Origin: Paucisalibacillus algeriensis
GTDB lineage: Bacteria > Bacillota > Bacilli > Bacillales > Amphibacillaceae
Length of the DNA: 64,000 nucleotides
Direction of reading: 5' to 3'
NCBI RefSeq assembly: GCF_000577245.1
Contig: NZ_CBYO010000001.1
Coordinates: forward strand, 186,001 to 250,000
How positions within the stretch are numbered: position 1 is the stretch's first letter; every line of letters starts with the position of its first letter. Below, one piece after another: positions 26,693 to 34,994 of this stretch. The notes under the pieces were generated by a model. The model made no database searches and had not been told where the DNA came from. It saw nothing but the letters and a program-made list of their open reading frames with translations. The translations under genes and the position numbers were made by a program.

Positions 26693-28048
26693 TTATCTCT
26701 TTTTCATCAACTTAGAAATTGCGTGAATCCTAATATCAATTTCTTGTTGAATGGAAAGCAGCCAGTCATCGTACATATCAAGAAACATTCTTTCCTGATA
26801 TAAGTGAGATAGTTCATCAAATAAAGCTTTTTTTCTAATGGGATTTATTTCGACACTGCAAACTTGAAGTAGGTGCATGTAGTTAGATAGGTCGAAAGAT
26901 ATGTCCCCAACTAAACTAATCTGGTCACGGCCAATTTGTAAATGTGATTCTAAATTATGCTTTTGTAAAATTCTTTTCAAATGATTAAGTGCGACTCGTA
27001 AATTATTCTTTGCACTATTTAAATCATTTTCCCTCCAAAATTCTTCAATCAAATCTTCTCTTGTAGAAGGATTATGATAAGCAAGATAGGCTAATAAATT
27101 TTTTGCTTTACGTTGATTCCATTTTCCTTCAACCGCTACACCTTTGTACTTTACGGAAAAACCATTCAGGATATTTATTTCAAACGTATTAAATGGCTTT
27201 AATAGTAGATCTTCATAGTTGTTTGTAAATTCTTGTTCCATGATCGCATTGAAGTTCCCGTTAATTCCTTCTTTAATGAAATGTCCAACCAGAGTGATAA
27301 AACTAGAAGGGTTATCTAATGGAACGAGGTTAGAGGAATTAGGTACGATATAGTTTACGGAGTTTTTTAAATAATTTTGATAGAGATTGTTCTGCTGGGT
27401 TGGAAAAAGTGGATCTTTATCACCTTGAATAAGCAAAACTTCTTTATCAATGTGTCTTAAGTCATCTAGTTTTACCGTTTCAGCAAGCATCTTCAATAAG
27501 TTGAAATAAGTGGTTTGTTCAACTTTTGCATAAGCCATGAGTAGTAAAAATTCTGTCTCAGGTGTGAGGTTATAAACAATTTGATGAATCATATTCTTGG
27601 TAAGCTCGGACATATTACCGTCAGTGACAAGATTTTTCCGTTTTTGTAATTCCTTTTGCGTAATAACTTCTGGAAAATACATGTAAGTAGAAGTAAGAAT
27701 GAGCTTTTTTACCTTTTCTGGGTATGTCTCATTGAACTTAATAGCTAAGTTGCCACCAAACCCTAGACCAACCAAATGGAATTTTTCCAGACGTAGTTCT
27801 GATTGTAAAGTATGGAAGTCTTCTATTAACAGATCCCACGTGATATGATCGGTTTGACCTTTAGTTGTGCCGTGACCTCTCAAATCGAATGTTAGAATAT
27901 GATAATATTCTTGTAAATAAGGGATTAGTGGATCCCACATTGTTGAGTCTAAACCCAGACCATGAATTAAAACGATATACTCTGTATTCTTTTTTGGGGA
28001 ATTATATAAATTATAGTTTATATCTATCTTTTCTAATTTTAAACGCAT
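26693..28048 (-). CDS. Degenerate alpha/beta-hydrolase fused to SARP-type DNA-binding domain
   Basis: Residues 1-260 form an alpha/beta-hydrolase fold (IVLIHGLGLDSTMWDPLIPYL, FDLRGHGTT). The nucleophile elbow reads G94-L-G96-F-G98, so the catalytic serine is glycine; the triad histidine position appears as Asn240 (NSSNLVPLDNP), while the acid (Asp212 in GDKDPLF) remains. Residues 285-375 form a winged helix of OmpR/SARP type (KAKNLLAYLAYHNPSTREDLIEEFW ... KNNLRVALNHLKRIL), followed by a short helical BTAD-like tail. The protein is probably a ligand-sensing transcription regulator, not an enzyme. Its targets are unknown; the divergent neighbour is a small HTH gene. Confidence 0.8.
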   Translation of the reverse strand: MRLKLEKIDINYNLYNSPKKNTEYIVLIHGLGLDSTMWDPLIPYLQEYYHILTFDLRGHGTTKGQTDHITWDLLIEDFHTLQSELRLEKFHLVGLGFGGNLAIKFNETYPEKVKKLILTSTYMYFPEVITQKELQKRKNLVTDGNMSELTKNMIHQIVYNLTPETEFLLLMAYAKVEQTTYFNLLKMLAETVKLDDLRHIDKEVLLIQGDKDPLFPTQQNNLYQNYLKNSVNYIVPNSSNLVPLDNPSSFITLVGHFIKEGINGNFNAIMEQEFTNNYEDLLLKPFNTFEINILNGFSVKYKGVAVEGKWNQRKAKNLLAYLAYHNPSTREDLIEEFWRENDLNSAKNNLRVALNHLKRILQKHNLESHLQIGRDQISLVGDISFDLSNYMHLLQVCSVEINPIRKKALFDELSHLYQERMFLDMYDDWLLSIQQEIDIRIHAISKLMKKR

Positions 28049-28192
28049 TCGTGTATAATTCTCCTGTTAGTTGCTGTAAATTATTTATAAGGTGATTATA
28101 GTATAAATAGGAAAAATTTACTATTGAATAATTTAGTAAAGTTAGGATTGGTTATTCACTTTCATGATAATTTCAGGGAAAAGGATGTGTTC

Positions 28193-28426
28193 TTGTTGTA
28201 CGTAACAATACCAGAACTAGCAGAATATTTATCCATAAATGAACAGAGAGTGAAGTCTTTAATATTGCAAGGGAAAATTCGGGCAATCCATGATGGGAAA
28301 CAGTATCTTGTCAATAAAGGACAGTTTACCACTTATTTTGAACAAGTAGAAAAATACAAATTGATGATTCAGGATTATTTACACGAACCAATTCCAGAAG
28401 ACATTGATGTAAAAGATGAAGATTAG
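28193..28426 (+). CDS. Small excisionase-like helix-turn-helix protein
   Basis: The 77-aa product has an MerR/excisionase-type HTH: YVTIPELAEYLSINEQRVKSLILQGKIRAIHDGKQYLVNKGQF. Such domains bind DNA as small accessory regulators. TTG 28193 is chosen because AAAAGG lies 8 nt upstream and the HTH starts immediately; TTG 28196 is an alternative. The frame open from ATG 28124 adds residues unlike the family. It precedes the RluA gene by 12 bp and may be co-transcribed with it. There is no phage context. Confidence 0.6.
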   Translation: MLYVTIPELAEYLSINEQRVKSLILQGKIRAIHDGKQYLVNKGQFTTYFEQVEKYKLMIQDYLHEPIPEDIDVKDED

Positions 28427-28438
28427 GAGAGTCCAAAC

Positions 28439-29341
28439 ATGTCATTTCGAAAACAAGAGCAACAAAGAAACGGTACGATGAACTTTGAGGTAAAGAAACA
28501 GGTTGAATTGTTACCATTTTTATTAGAACAGATGTCTAATCGAAGTAGAAACTCTGTCAAATCCATCTTAACTCGTGGACAGGTGAAAATTGATGATCAT
28601 ATTGAGACAAAGCACAATTACCTACTACAACCAGGCCAACAAGTTAGCGTATTAAAAAACAAGGTCGCAGTTAAAGAAAGCACGCTAATTGGATTGGAAA
28701 TCTTATATGAAGATAATTCCATCATCGTTATCAATAAGGATGCAGGAATCCTTTCGATTGCCACAGAAAAAGAAAAAAGAAGAACCGTACTACACCAGTT
28801 AATGGAACATGTTCGACGACAGAATCCGGGAAATCGCGTATTTGTTGTTCATCGACTGGATAAAGAAACTTCTGGTGTCATGATGTTTGCAAAAAGTGAA
28901 AAAGTAAAACGAAAGCTCCAAGATAATTGGAAGGAAATCGTCAAAGAACGCACTTATGTAGCATTGGTGGAAGGGGAAGTAAAGAAGCCAGAAGGAACCA
29001 TAAAATCATGGTTAAAGGAAAGTAAAACTCATAAAATGTACTCGGTTCAAGATAAGGGAGGCCAACTAGCAATCACACATTACCGCCGAATCCAAGGGAA
29101 TAAACAATTCACTCTCCTAGAGACAAAACTAGAAACAGGGCGTAAAAACCAAATCCGTGTGCATATGAGTGACATGGGTCATCCTGTTGTAGGGGATAAA
29201 AAATATGGTGCAAAGACAAATGAAATTGGAAGATTAGGTCTTCATGCAAAAATATTATCATTTAATCATCCAGTTACGGATAAATTGATGTTATTTAGGG
29301 CAGATGAGCCTAAGTTGTTTATGGTGAAAAGTAGGAAGTGA
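28439..29341 (+). CDS. RluA-family RNA pseudouridine synthase
   Basis: This 300-aa enzyme isomerises uridine to pseudouridine in rRNA or tRNA. An N-terminal S4-like RNA-binding segment (NSVKSILTRGQVKIDDHIE ... LQPGQQVSVL) is followed by the catalytic domain with HRLDKETSG, containing the essential aspartate, and by LETGRKNQIRVHMSDMGHPVVGDKKYG. Length fits the RluD/YhcT-like Bacillus paralogues, but which target base is modified cannot be told. AGGAGAG lies 7 nt before ATG 28439. Confidence 0.9.
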   Translation: MSFRKQEQQRNGTMNFEVKKQVELLPFLLEQMSNRSRNSVKSILTRGQVKIDDHIETKHNYLLQPGQQVSVLKNKVAVKESTLIGLEILYEDNSIIVINKDAGILSIATEKEKRRTVLHQLMEHVRRQNPGNRVFVVHRLDKETSGVMMFAKSEKVKRKLQDNWKEIVKERTYVALVEGEVKKPEGTIKSWLKESKTHKMYSVQDKGGQLAITHYRRIQGNKQFTLLETKLETGRKNQIRVHMSDMGHPVVGDKKYGAKTNEIGRLGLHAKILSFNHPVTDKLMLFRADEPKLFMVKSRK

Positions 29342-29378
29342 TTTGGGTGTAAATTCCTAGCGATATTAGGGGTTGAGC

Positions 29379-29462
29379 ATGGGCCCGAGAATCCGGACCA
29401 TGCGCCTGAACAGTCGGATTATGAGCCCGGGAGCTCGGACCATGTGCCCTAAAATTGAAAAA
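29379..29462. repeat. 21-nt tandem repeat array (locus 2, four units)
   Basis: Units start at 29379, 29400, 29421 and 29442, exactly 21 nt apart. Each begins ATGNGCCC or similar and ends with CGGACC/CGGATT in the better copies. Base composition is GC-rich compared with the surroundings. A reading frame runs through as MxPxxRx heptapeptides, but it has no ribosome site and I do not call a protein. Confidence 0.75.
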
Positions 29463-29465
29463 ACC

Positions 29466-29501
29466 AAAGGCACCACATCAAAGTGGTGCCTTCTCTATTT
29501 T
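29466..29501. terminator. Bidirectional terminator between RluA and P1-peptidase genes
   Basis: Perfect stem AAGGCACCAC / GTGGTGCCTT with loop ATCAAA; T-rich sequence follows on both strands. It overlaps the stop of the minus-strand gene. Confidence 0.85.
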
Positions 29502-30467
29502 TCTCTCACGTTGTCCAACCGTGGTCTCAGCATATCTCAACGAATTTATTATTGCTTCTTCAGTCGCCTCAACTACTGCTTGGAATAATTGGTTCATTGC
29601 TTTGTGGTCATCCCGAAGATAAGATATTGAATCTAGGTGACCATTAGCATTATGTTGGTATGTATTGGCTGTAGAAAAAGCAATTGCAATGTCCCCACTT
29701 CCATTATCCATATGGCTACCGACTCTACCAAGCCCTGCTGCAGTACGTTTTGCCATTCGCTTTAGTTGTCTATCATAAAGTGGGGCGTCTGTAGCAACAA
29801 TCATCATGATCGATCCATCCGTACTATTTGGGTTCTTCTTTTTTGGAAAGTCTGCAAATAGCGCATTATCACCTTCTCCAAAATTACTTAGTACTAAGCA
29901 TCCTACTGTATATTTTTCCTCCGCTGCTGTTACAATACGAGATGCAGTACCAATTCCACCTTTATAACCAAAGCAAATCATTCCTTTCCCAGCACCAATT
30001 GCTCCCTGCTCTGTTGCACTACTTTTTGCGTTTTGAATGGCTTCGATTGCATGTTCAGGTCTTACCGCTTGCAGTCGCATCGAATTTAAAAAACCATCAT
30101 TACATTCTCCTACGACTACGTTTAATGTCCCAGCAGAAGTACCAAGCTCTTTATTTTGCTCTAACATGTAAGAAATTGTACCTTCCATGACTGGACCCAC
30201 ACTTAGAGTATTAGTCAGCATAATTGGTGATTCCATTAAACCTAACTCTTCCATTTGAACGAGTCCACTAGTTTTTCCATACCCATTTATAACGTGACTT
30301 GCCGCCCTTACCTTCTCATAGAAAAGATTACGAGGGTGTGGTAGGATTGCGGTTACCCCTGTGCAAATAGTTTCTTCCTCATTAAGCTTTTTATATAATG
30401 TTTTATGCCCTACTAGTACACCCTGAACATCCGTGATACAATTTTTTTCACCCTTTTGTAATGCCAT
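29478..30467 (-). CDS. P1 family peptidase (DmpA/BapA-type aminopeptidase)
   Basis: This 329-aa N-terminal-nucleophile-type hydrolase belongs to the S58/DmpA group, which removes N-terminal L- or beta-amino acids, or D-amide-linked ones, from small peptides. Family elements are DVQGVLVGHKT, GTLNVVVGECNDGFLNS, GAIGAGKGMICFGYKGGIGTASRI and SIMMIVATDAPL, where the last serine region would supply the self-processing nucleophile. GGGGGA precedes ATG 30467. It is monocistronic and convergent with the RluA gene. Confidence 0.85.
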   Translation of the reverse strand: MALQKGEKNCITDVQGVLVGHKTLYKKLNEEETICTGVTAILPHPRNLFYEKVRAASHVINGYGKTSGLVQMEELGLMESPIMLTNTLSVGPVMEGTISYMLEQNKELGTSAGTLNVVVGECNDGFLNSMRLQAVRPEHAIEAIQNAKSSATEQGAIGAGKGMICFGYKGGIGTASRIVTAAEEKYTVGCLVLSNFGEGDNALFADFPKKKNPNSTDGSIMMIVATDAPLYDRQLKRMAKRTAAGLGRVGSHMDNGSGDIAIAFSTANTYQHNANGHLDSISYLRDDHKAMNQLFQAVVEATEEAIINSLRYAETTVGQRERKIEKAPL

Positions 30468-30612
30468 GAGAATTCCCCCATTGTATATTTCAATACTTAT
30501 ATTATGACCGATAATGACTAGATAATCACGTAGTTAATTGTAATTTAGTGCAAAGGATTTGAATCTGATATAAAAAGGATTTATACTAAACACAATCGAA
30601 TATTTTTACGTA

Positions 30613-30754
30613 TTCCTTCGGGGGAGGGTGAAAGTCCCGACCGGCGGTGATGAAGTTAAAACTTCTAAGTCCGTGACCCGTGTGAGCATTTTAGTTCATA
30701 CGGTGGATCTGGTGCAAATCCAGAGCCGACAGTATAGTCTGGATGGGAGAAGGA
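30613..30754 (+). ncRNA. FMN riboswitch (RFN element)
   Basis: The conserved FMN aptamer blocks are visible in order: TTCCTTCGGGGGAGGGTGAA, GTCCCGACCGGCGGTGAT, AGTCCGTGACCCG, GGTGGATCTGGTGCAAATCC, AGAGCCGACAGTATAGTCTG and GGATGGGAGAAGGA. Opening TTCCTTC and closing GAAGGA form helix P1. A terminator lies 97 nt downstream, so FMN binding should reduce expression of the riboflavin genes. Confidence 0.95.
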
Positions 30755-30848
30755 ATTTTGTAGGAGACTTATAGGCGTGGAGTGTCTTATGCTTTTAGCA
30801 TTTGTATATTCCTATGCTTGTTTTGTTTACTAAAAAATTCTGTCCTTA

Positions 30849-30879
30849 TGCCCCTGATGAATATTCAGGGGTTTTTTGC
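30849..30879 (+). terminator. Riboswitch-controlled terminator ahead of ribE
   Basis: CCCCTGA / TCAGGGG stem with a TGAATAT loop and TTTTTT tail, located between the FMN aptamer and the ribE start. It is the expected expression platform. Confidence 0.85.
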
Positions 30880-30913
30880 ATTGTTTTTAATTAGACGCGA
30901 AAGGGTGACAGAA

Positions 30914-31570
30914 GTGTTTACAGGAATTATTGAGGAGAAGGGTACCGTAAAAAGTGTTCAAAAAGTATCTGAGAACTCTATTGAGATGGCTATTGAAGCA
31001 CAGAAAATATTGGATGATGTAAAGCTTGGAGATAGTATTTCTGTGAATGGAGTTTGTCTTACGGTTACGAATTTTACATCGAAGGAATTTCAGGTTGATG
31101 TTATGCCGGAAACATTTAAATCTACATCGTTAAAGGACTTAAGTAGTGGGTCAACGGTAAATTTAGAACGAGCTATGGCTGCAAATGGTCGATTTGGCGG
31201 GCACTTTGTTTCTGGGCATGTGGATGGGACTGGCTTGATTATAAGAAGAAATAGAAAAGAAAATGCCATTTATTACGATATAAGGGTCCCGGAAGAGTTA
31301 GAAAAATACTTAATGTTAAAAGGGTCGATAACGGTTGATGGAACAAGCCTAACAATCTTTAATGTTAATAAAAATGTTGTGACCATATCACTGATACCTC
31401 ATACTGTTCATGAAACTGTAGTCGGCGAAAAGAAGCAAGGAGAAATAGTGAATATTGAATGTGATACGCTGGCAAAATATGTTCATCATTTATTTAATCA
31501 ATACCAGGATAATACACAACAAAAAACAGGAATTTCGACAGATTTATTAAGACAAAATGGTTTTATGTAA
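30914..31570 (+). CDS. ribE: Riboflavin synthase (alpha subunit)
   Basis: RibE dismutates two 6,7-dimethyl-8-ribityllumazines to riboflavin. The 218-aa protein has the two lumazine-binding repeats: MFTGIIEEKGTV ... GDSISVNGVCLTV and VSGHVDGTG ... KGSITVDGTSLTI. GTG 30914 is chosen because AAAGGG lies 8 nt upstream and the product then begins at the conserved MFTGIIEE; the open frame to 30782 crosses the riboswitch terminator. It is the first gene after the riboswitch, the place normally taken by ribD. Confidence 0.93.
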   Translation: MFTGIIEEKGTVKSVQKVSENSIEMAIEAQKILDDVKLGDSISVNGVCLTVTNFTSKEFQVDVMPETFKSTSLKDLSSGSTVNLERAMAANGRFGGHFVSGHVDGTGLIIRRNRKENAIYYDIRVPEELEKYLMLKGSITVDGTSLTIFNVNKNVVTISLIPHTVHETVVGEKKQGEIVNIECDTLAKYVHHLFNQYQDNTQQKTGISTDLLRQNGFM

Positions 31571-31582
31571 AGGGTGGAAAGA

Positions 31583-32203
31583 ATGTTTAATAAAATTGAT
31601 GAAGCAGTTGAAGATTTAAAAGCAGGAAAACCGATTATTGTAGTTGATGATGAAAATCGAGAAAATGAAGGTGATTTTTTAGCTTTGTCAGATAGAGCAA
31701 CACCGGATATTATAAATTTTATGATCACATATGGAAAAGGATTAGTTTGTGTACCCATCCAAAAAGACCTTGCTGATAGATTAGGTTTTACAATAATGGT
31801 GGAACAAAGCACAGATCCTCTTGGAACAGCTTTTACCCTAAGTGTTGACCATATAACCACCAAAACAGGGATTAGTGCAGAAGAACGTTCTAGAACGATT
31901 CAAGAAATTGTTAACCCTAATGCCAAGAGAACAGATTTTAAGAAGCCAGGCCATATGTTCCCTATTATTGCGAAGGATGGTGGTGTTCTGGTTCGAAGAG
32001 GTCATACAGAGGCTGCTATTGACCTCGCAATCTTAAGCGGTGCATCACCTTCTGGTGTAATTTGTGAAATTATTAAAGAAGATGGAACGATGGCCCGATT
32101 ACCAGATTTAGTTGAAATGGCCAAACAACTAGATCTAAAACTAATATCCATTGAAGATTTAGTCGTATATCGCCAAAATCAAAAAAAACAGGTGACACAA
32201 TAA
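31583..32203 (+). CDS. ribB: 3,4-dihydroxy-2-butanone 4-phosphate synthase, monofunctional
   Basis: The enzyme makes the four-carbon precursor of lumazine from ribulose 5-phosphate. [13 protein letters not shown], the [14 protein letters not shown] segment and [12 protein letters not shown] are the catalytic elements of DHBP synthase. In B. subtilis this domain is fused to GTP cyclohydrolase II (RibBA, about 400 aa); here the 206-aa chain ends at [11 protein letters not shown] exactly where the cyclohydrolase would begin. ATG 31583 follows AGGGTGG. Stop of ribE lies 12 bp upstream. Confidence 0.92.
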   Translation: MFNKIDEAVEDLKAGKPIIVVDDENRENEGDFLALSDRATPDIINFMITYGKGLVCVPIQKDLADRLGFTIMVEQSTDPLGTAFTLSVDHITTKTGISAEERSRTIQEIVNPNAKRTDFKKPGHMFPIIAKDGGVLVRRGHTEAAIDLAILSGASPSGVICEIIKEDGTMARLPDLVEMAKQLDLKLISIEDLVVYRQNQKKQVTQ

Positions 32204-32230
32204 CAAAGGAACAATAAAGGAGATAGATAA

Positions 32231-32695
32231 ATGGGAAATTTATTCGAAGGAAAGTTAGTTGGAAGTAATTTAAAAATTGGAATCGTAGTAGGAAGGTTTA
32301 ACGAGTTTATTACTAGCAAGTTATTAGATGGTGCAATTGACACATTGAAAAGACATGATGTAAAAGAGGAAAATATTGATGTTGCCTGGGTTCCAGGCGC
32401 ATTTGAGATATCATTAGTAGCCAAAAAGATGGCTCAGAATGAAAAATATGATGCGGTCATTACTTTAGGAACTATTATTCGAGGGGCAACACCACATTTT
32501 GACTATGTAAGTAGTGAAGTGGCAAAGGGAGTTTCGCGCGTATCATTAGAAACCGAGAAACCAGTAATCTTTGGGGTACTTACTACCGAAACGATTGAGC
32601 AAGCCATTGAACGTGCTGGAACAAAAGCCGGTAATAAAGGATCAGAATCTGCTATATCAGCTATCGAGATGGCAAATATAATAAACCAATTTTAA
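32231..32695 (+). CDS. ribH: 6,7-dimethyl-8-ribityllumazine synthase
   Basis: RibH joins the RibB product to the pyrimidine from the GTP branch and forms an icosahedral or pentameric shell. The 154-aa sequence is typical: [40 protein letters not shown] with the catalytic His, and [34 protein letters not shown] precedes ATG 32231. It ends the short riboflavin operon. Confidence 0.95.
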   Translation: MGNLFEGKLVGSNLKIGIVVGRFNEFITSKLLDGAIDTLKRHDVKEENIDVAWVPGAFEISLVAKKMAQNEKYDAVITLGTIIRGATPHFDYVSSEVAKGVSRVSLETEKPVIFGVLTTETIEQAIERAGTKAGNKGSESAISAIEMANIINQF

Positions 32696-32696
32696 T

Positions 32697-32738
32697 AAAA
32701 CGGGGATGGCAACAATTAGTTGTTATCCCCGTTTTTTT
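32697..32738 (+). terminator. Terminator after ribH
   Basis: AAAACGGGGAT pairs with ATCCCCGTTTT; an inner CAACA/TGTTG stem extends it; seven-T tail. Confidence 0.9.
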
Positions 32739-32803
32739 CATACAAATGGTAAAATATAAATGTGTCATGTAAACTATTATTTAGAATCTGAGGGGGAACT
32801 AAG

Positions 32804-32983
32804 ATGAAACCTTTACTATATCAAATTTTAATCATAGCTGCTGTTTGGATAGGTATGCTATTTTTCTTAGATGAAATGAATCAATTGAGTAAAATGATCT
32901 TCTATATTGTGACATCATGGCTACTACTATTAATTGTACTATGCGTGAAAGAAGTCATTCGAAGTAAAAAGAATTCAAATTAA
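32804..32983 (+). CDS. Small membrane protein, 59 aa
   Basis: An ATG at 32804, 9 nt after AGGGGG, opens a 59-codon frame with two hydrophobic segments: about residues 5-22 (LYQILIIAAVWIGMLFFL) and 32-49 (IFYIVTSWLLLLIVLCV). It ends with a basic tail (KEVIRSKKNSN). The acidic loop DEMNQLSK separates the helices. No family is recognised. The strong ribosome site and hydrophobic pattern support a real gene. Confidence 0.6.
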   Translation: MKPLLYQILIIAAVWIGMLFFLDEMNQLSKMIFYIVTSWLLLLIVLCVKEVIRSKKNSN

Positions 32984-33063
32984 TTACAATGTTTTAAAGT
33001 AGAAAATGCAGGTGATGTCTGATTCAGGGCATATTATGCATGTTAATAAGGAAGGGCTTTTCT

Positions 33064-34935
33064 ATGCTAACAATTGACAATCTACAAAAATCTTATGGAG
33101 ATAAGATCTTATTTAAAGATTTAACATGTACGATTACAGAACAGGACCGTATTGGCTTAATTGGAGTTAATGGTACGGGAAAATCGAGTTTTTTAAAAGT
33201 GATAGCTGGTATAGATTCATCTGAAGCGGGAAGCATCCAAGCACCAAAAGACTATCGGATAGAGTATTTACCACAAGAAGTTTGGTTAGATCCTAACTTA
33301 TCTGTAATTGAGCAGATTTACTATGGTGATGCAATGATCATGAAAGTCATGCGCGAATATGAACGGACATTGCAAAAATTAGCAGAAGCACCAGAAGATG
33401 AGAAGGTTCAACAAGCTTTAATGAAAGCTCAGCAAAAAATGGATGAGTATGAAGCTTGGGAGGCTAATACTACTGCAAAGACAATTTTAACGAAGCTGGG
33501 AATAACTGATTTTAATAAAAGTGTTACTGAGCTTTCTGGTGGCCAGCGTAAACGGATTGCCATCGCTAAAGCGTTAATTCAACCTGCTGATTTATTAATA
33601 TTAGATGAGCCTACAAACCACTTAGATAATGAAACTGTGGAATGGTTAGAAAAATATTTGCAAAGTTTTAAGGGAGCTCTATTACTTGTAACGCATGATA
33701 GATATTTCTTAAACCGAGTAAACAATAAAATCTTTGAGTTAGATAAAGGGAATCTGTATATGTATGAAGGAAATTATGAGATTTTCCTAGAGAAAAAGGC
33801 AGAAAGAGAAGAATTAGAACGCAGCAACCAACAAAAGCATGCCAATACGTTGCGAAGAGAACTAGCTTGGTTAAAAGCTGGTGTTAAAGCTAGAGGAACA
33901 AAACAGAAGGCTCGAATAGAACGAGTCCATGATATGAAAGAAAAAACCTTCAATACGGACCATCATAATGTCGAGTTCCATGTAGGGTCTGCTCGCCTTG
34001 GTAAAAAAGTTATTGAATTAGAAGCAATTGAAAAGTCATTCCAGGGACGTAAGCTCATAAACAACTTTAGCCAGTTAATCATCCCTGGAGATAGAGTTGG
34101 TATTATCGGACCTAATGGCTCGGGAAAAACAACACTACTTAACATTATGGCGCATCGTATTCAACCAGATAACGGAGAAGTAATCATCGGTGAAACAGTG
34201 AAAATAGGTTATTATACACAAGGTGATGAAGAATTAAATGGTGAAATGCGTGTGGTGGATTATATCAAAGAAGTAGCGGAAGTAATATATACAAAAGATG
34301 GGGATGCCATTTCAGCTGAACAAATGCTAGAGCGGTTCTTATTTCCTCGTTCTGAACAATATAATTATATTCGCAAGCTCTCTGGTGGAGAACGCCGCCG
34401 TCTATATCTTTTAAAAATATTAATGGATGAGCCTAATGTATTATTTCTTGATGAGCCCACTAATGACTTGGATACGCAAACCTTAGGTGTGTTAGAGGAA
34501 TATTTAGATCATTTTCCAGGCGTTGTTATTACCGTTTCCCACGACCGATACTTCTTAGACCGCGTAGTGGAGAAGTTACTAGTATTTGAGGGGAATAGTA
34601 AGATAAGTCTTTTTTATGGTAATTATAGTGAGTATCAAGAAGATGCACAACCGGTAGAAAAGAATGGCCCCAAGATAACCAGAGAAGATACGAAGCCAAA
34701 ACAAAAAAAGAAACTTTCATACCTGGAACAGAAGGAATGGAATGAGATTGAGGACAAAATTGCATCTTTAGAAGAAAAAATAGTAGAGCTAGAGGAAGGA
34801 ATTGTGGAGGCAGGAAGTGATTCGGAAAAAGTTCAAAACTTATTTGCTGAACAACAAAAGATACAAGAAGAGCTAGATGCGAAAATGGAACGCTGGGAAG
34901 AGCTTTCCTTATTGATAGAAGAACTAGAAAATTAA
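33064..34935 (+). CDS. ABC-F family ATPase (YfmR/Uup-like)
   Basis: The 623-aa cytoplasmic protein has two ABC cassettes and no membrane domain: first GVNGTGKS, LSGGQRKRIAIAKAL, LLILDEPTNHLD; second GPNGSGKT, LSGGERRRLYLLKIL, VLFLDEPTNDLD. An inter-domain linker carries the ABC-F basic region (KARGTKQKARIERVHDMKEK). A C-terminal coiled coil (about 560-623) matches Uup/YfmR. ABC-F proteins act on stalled ribosomes. ATG 33064 is chosen as GGAAGGG lies 8 nt upstream. Whether it gives antibiotic resistance is not visible; the coiled-coil end argues for a housekeeping type. Confidence 0.9.
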   Translation: MLTIDNLQKSYGDKILFKDLTCTITEQDRIGLIGVNGTGKSSFLKVIAGIDSSEAGSIQAPKDYRIEYLPQEVWLDPNLSVIEQIYYGDAMIMKVMREYERTLQKLAEAPEDEKVQQALMKAQQKMDEYEAWEANTTAKTILTKLGITDFNKSVTELSGGQRKRIAIAKALIQPADLLILDEPTNHLDNETVEWLEKYLQSFKGALLLVTHDRYFLNRVNNKIFELDKGNLYMYEGNYEIFLEKKAEREELERSNQQKHANTLRRELAWLKAGVKARGTKQKARIERVHDMKEKTFNTDHHNVEFHVGSARLGKKVIELEAIEKSFQGRKLINNFSQLIIPGDRVGIIGPNGSGKTTLLNIMAHRIQPDNGEVIIGETVKIGYYTQGDEELNGEMRVVDYIKEVAEVIYTKDGDAISAEQMLERFLFPRSEQYNYIRKLSGGERRRLYLLKILMDEPNVLFLDEPTNDLDTQTLGVLEEYLDHFPGVVITVSHDRYFLDRVVEKLLVFEGNSKISLFYGNYSEYQEDAQPVEKNGPKITREDTKPKQKKKLSYLEQKEWNEIEDKIASLEEKIVELEEGIVEAGSDSEKVQNLFAEQQKIQEELDAKMERWEELSLLIEELEN

Positions 34936-34937
34936 CA

Positions 34938-34972
34938 TTAGGATAGGATCATTGGTTGGTTCTATCCTAATT
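34938..34972 (+). terminator. Probable terminator after ABC-F gene
   Basis: Stem TTAGGATAG / CTATCCTAA with a 15-nt loop, followed by TTATTT; the T tail is weak. Confidence 0.5.
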
Positions 34973-34994
34973 ATTTATGCAAGGGGTGATCAAT

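Noticed and set aside
28124-28192. Longer N-terminus for the small HTH protein from ATG 28124
   Set aside because: The added residues do not fit the HTH family and no ribosome site precedes that ATG, whereas AAAAGG lies before TTG 28193.
29379-29462. CRISPR-like array
   Set aside because: Units are contiguous 21-mers without unique spacers, and no cas gene is in the window.
29373-29588. 71-aa frame on the plus strand rich in Met, Arg and Pro
   Set aside because: It is the translation of the 21-nt tandem repeat array plus the terminator and the antisense of the P1 peptidase gene; no ribosome site.
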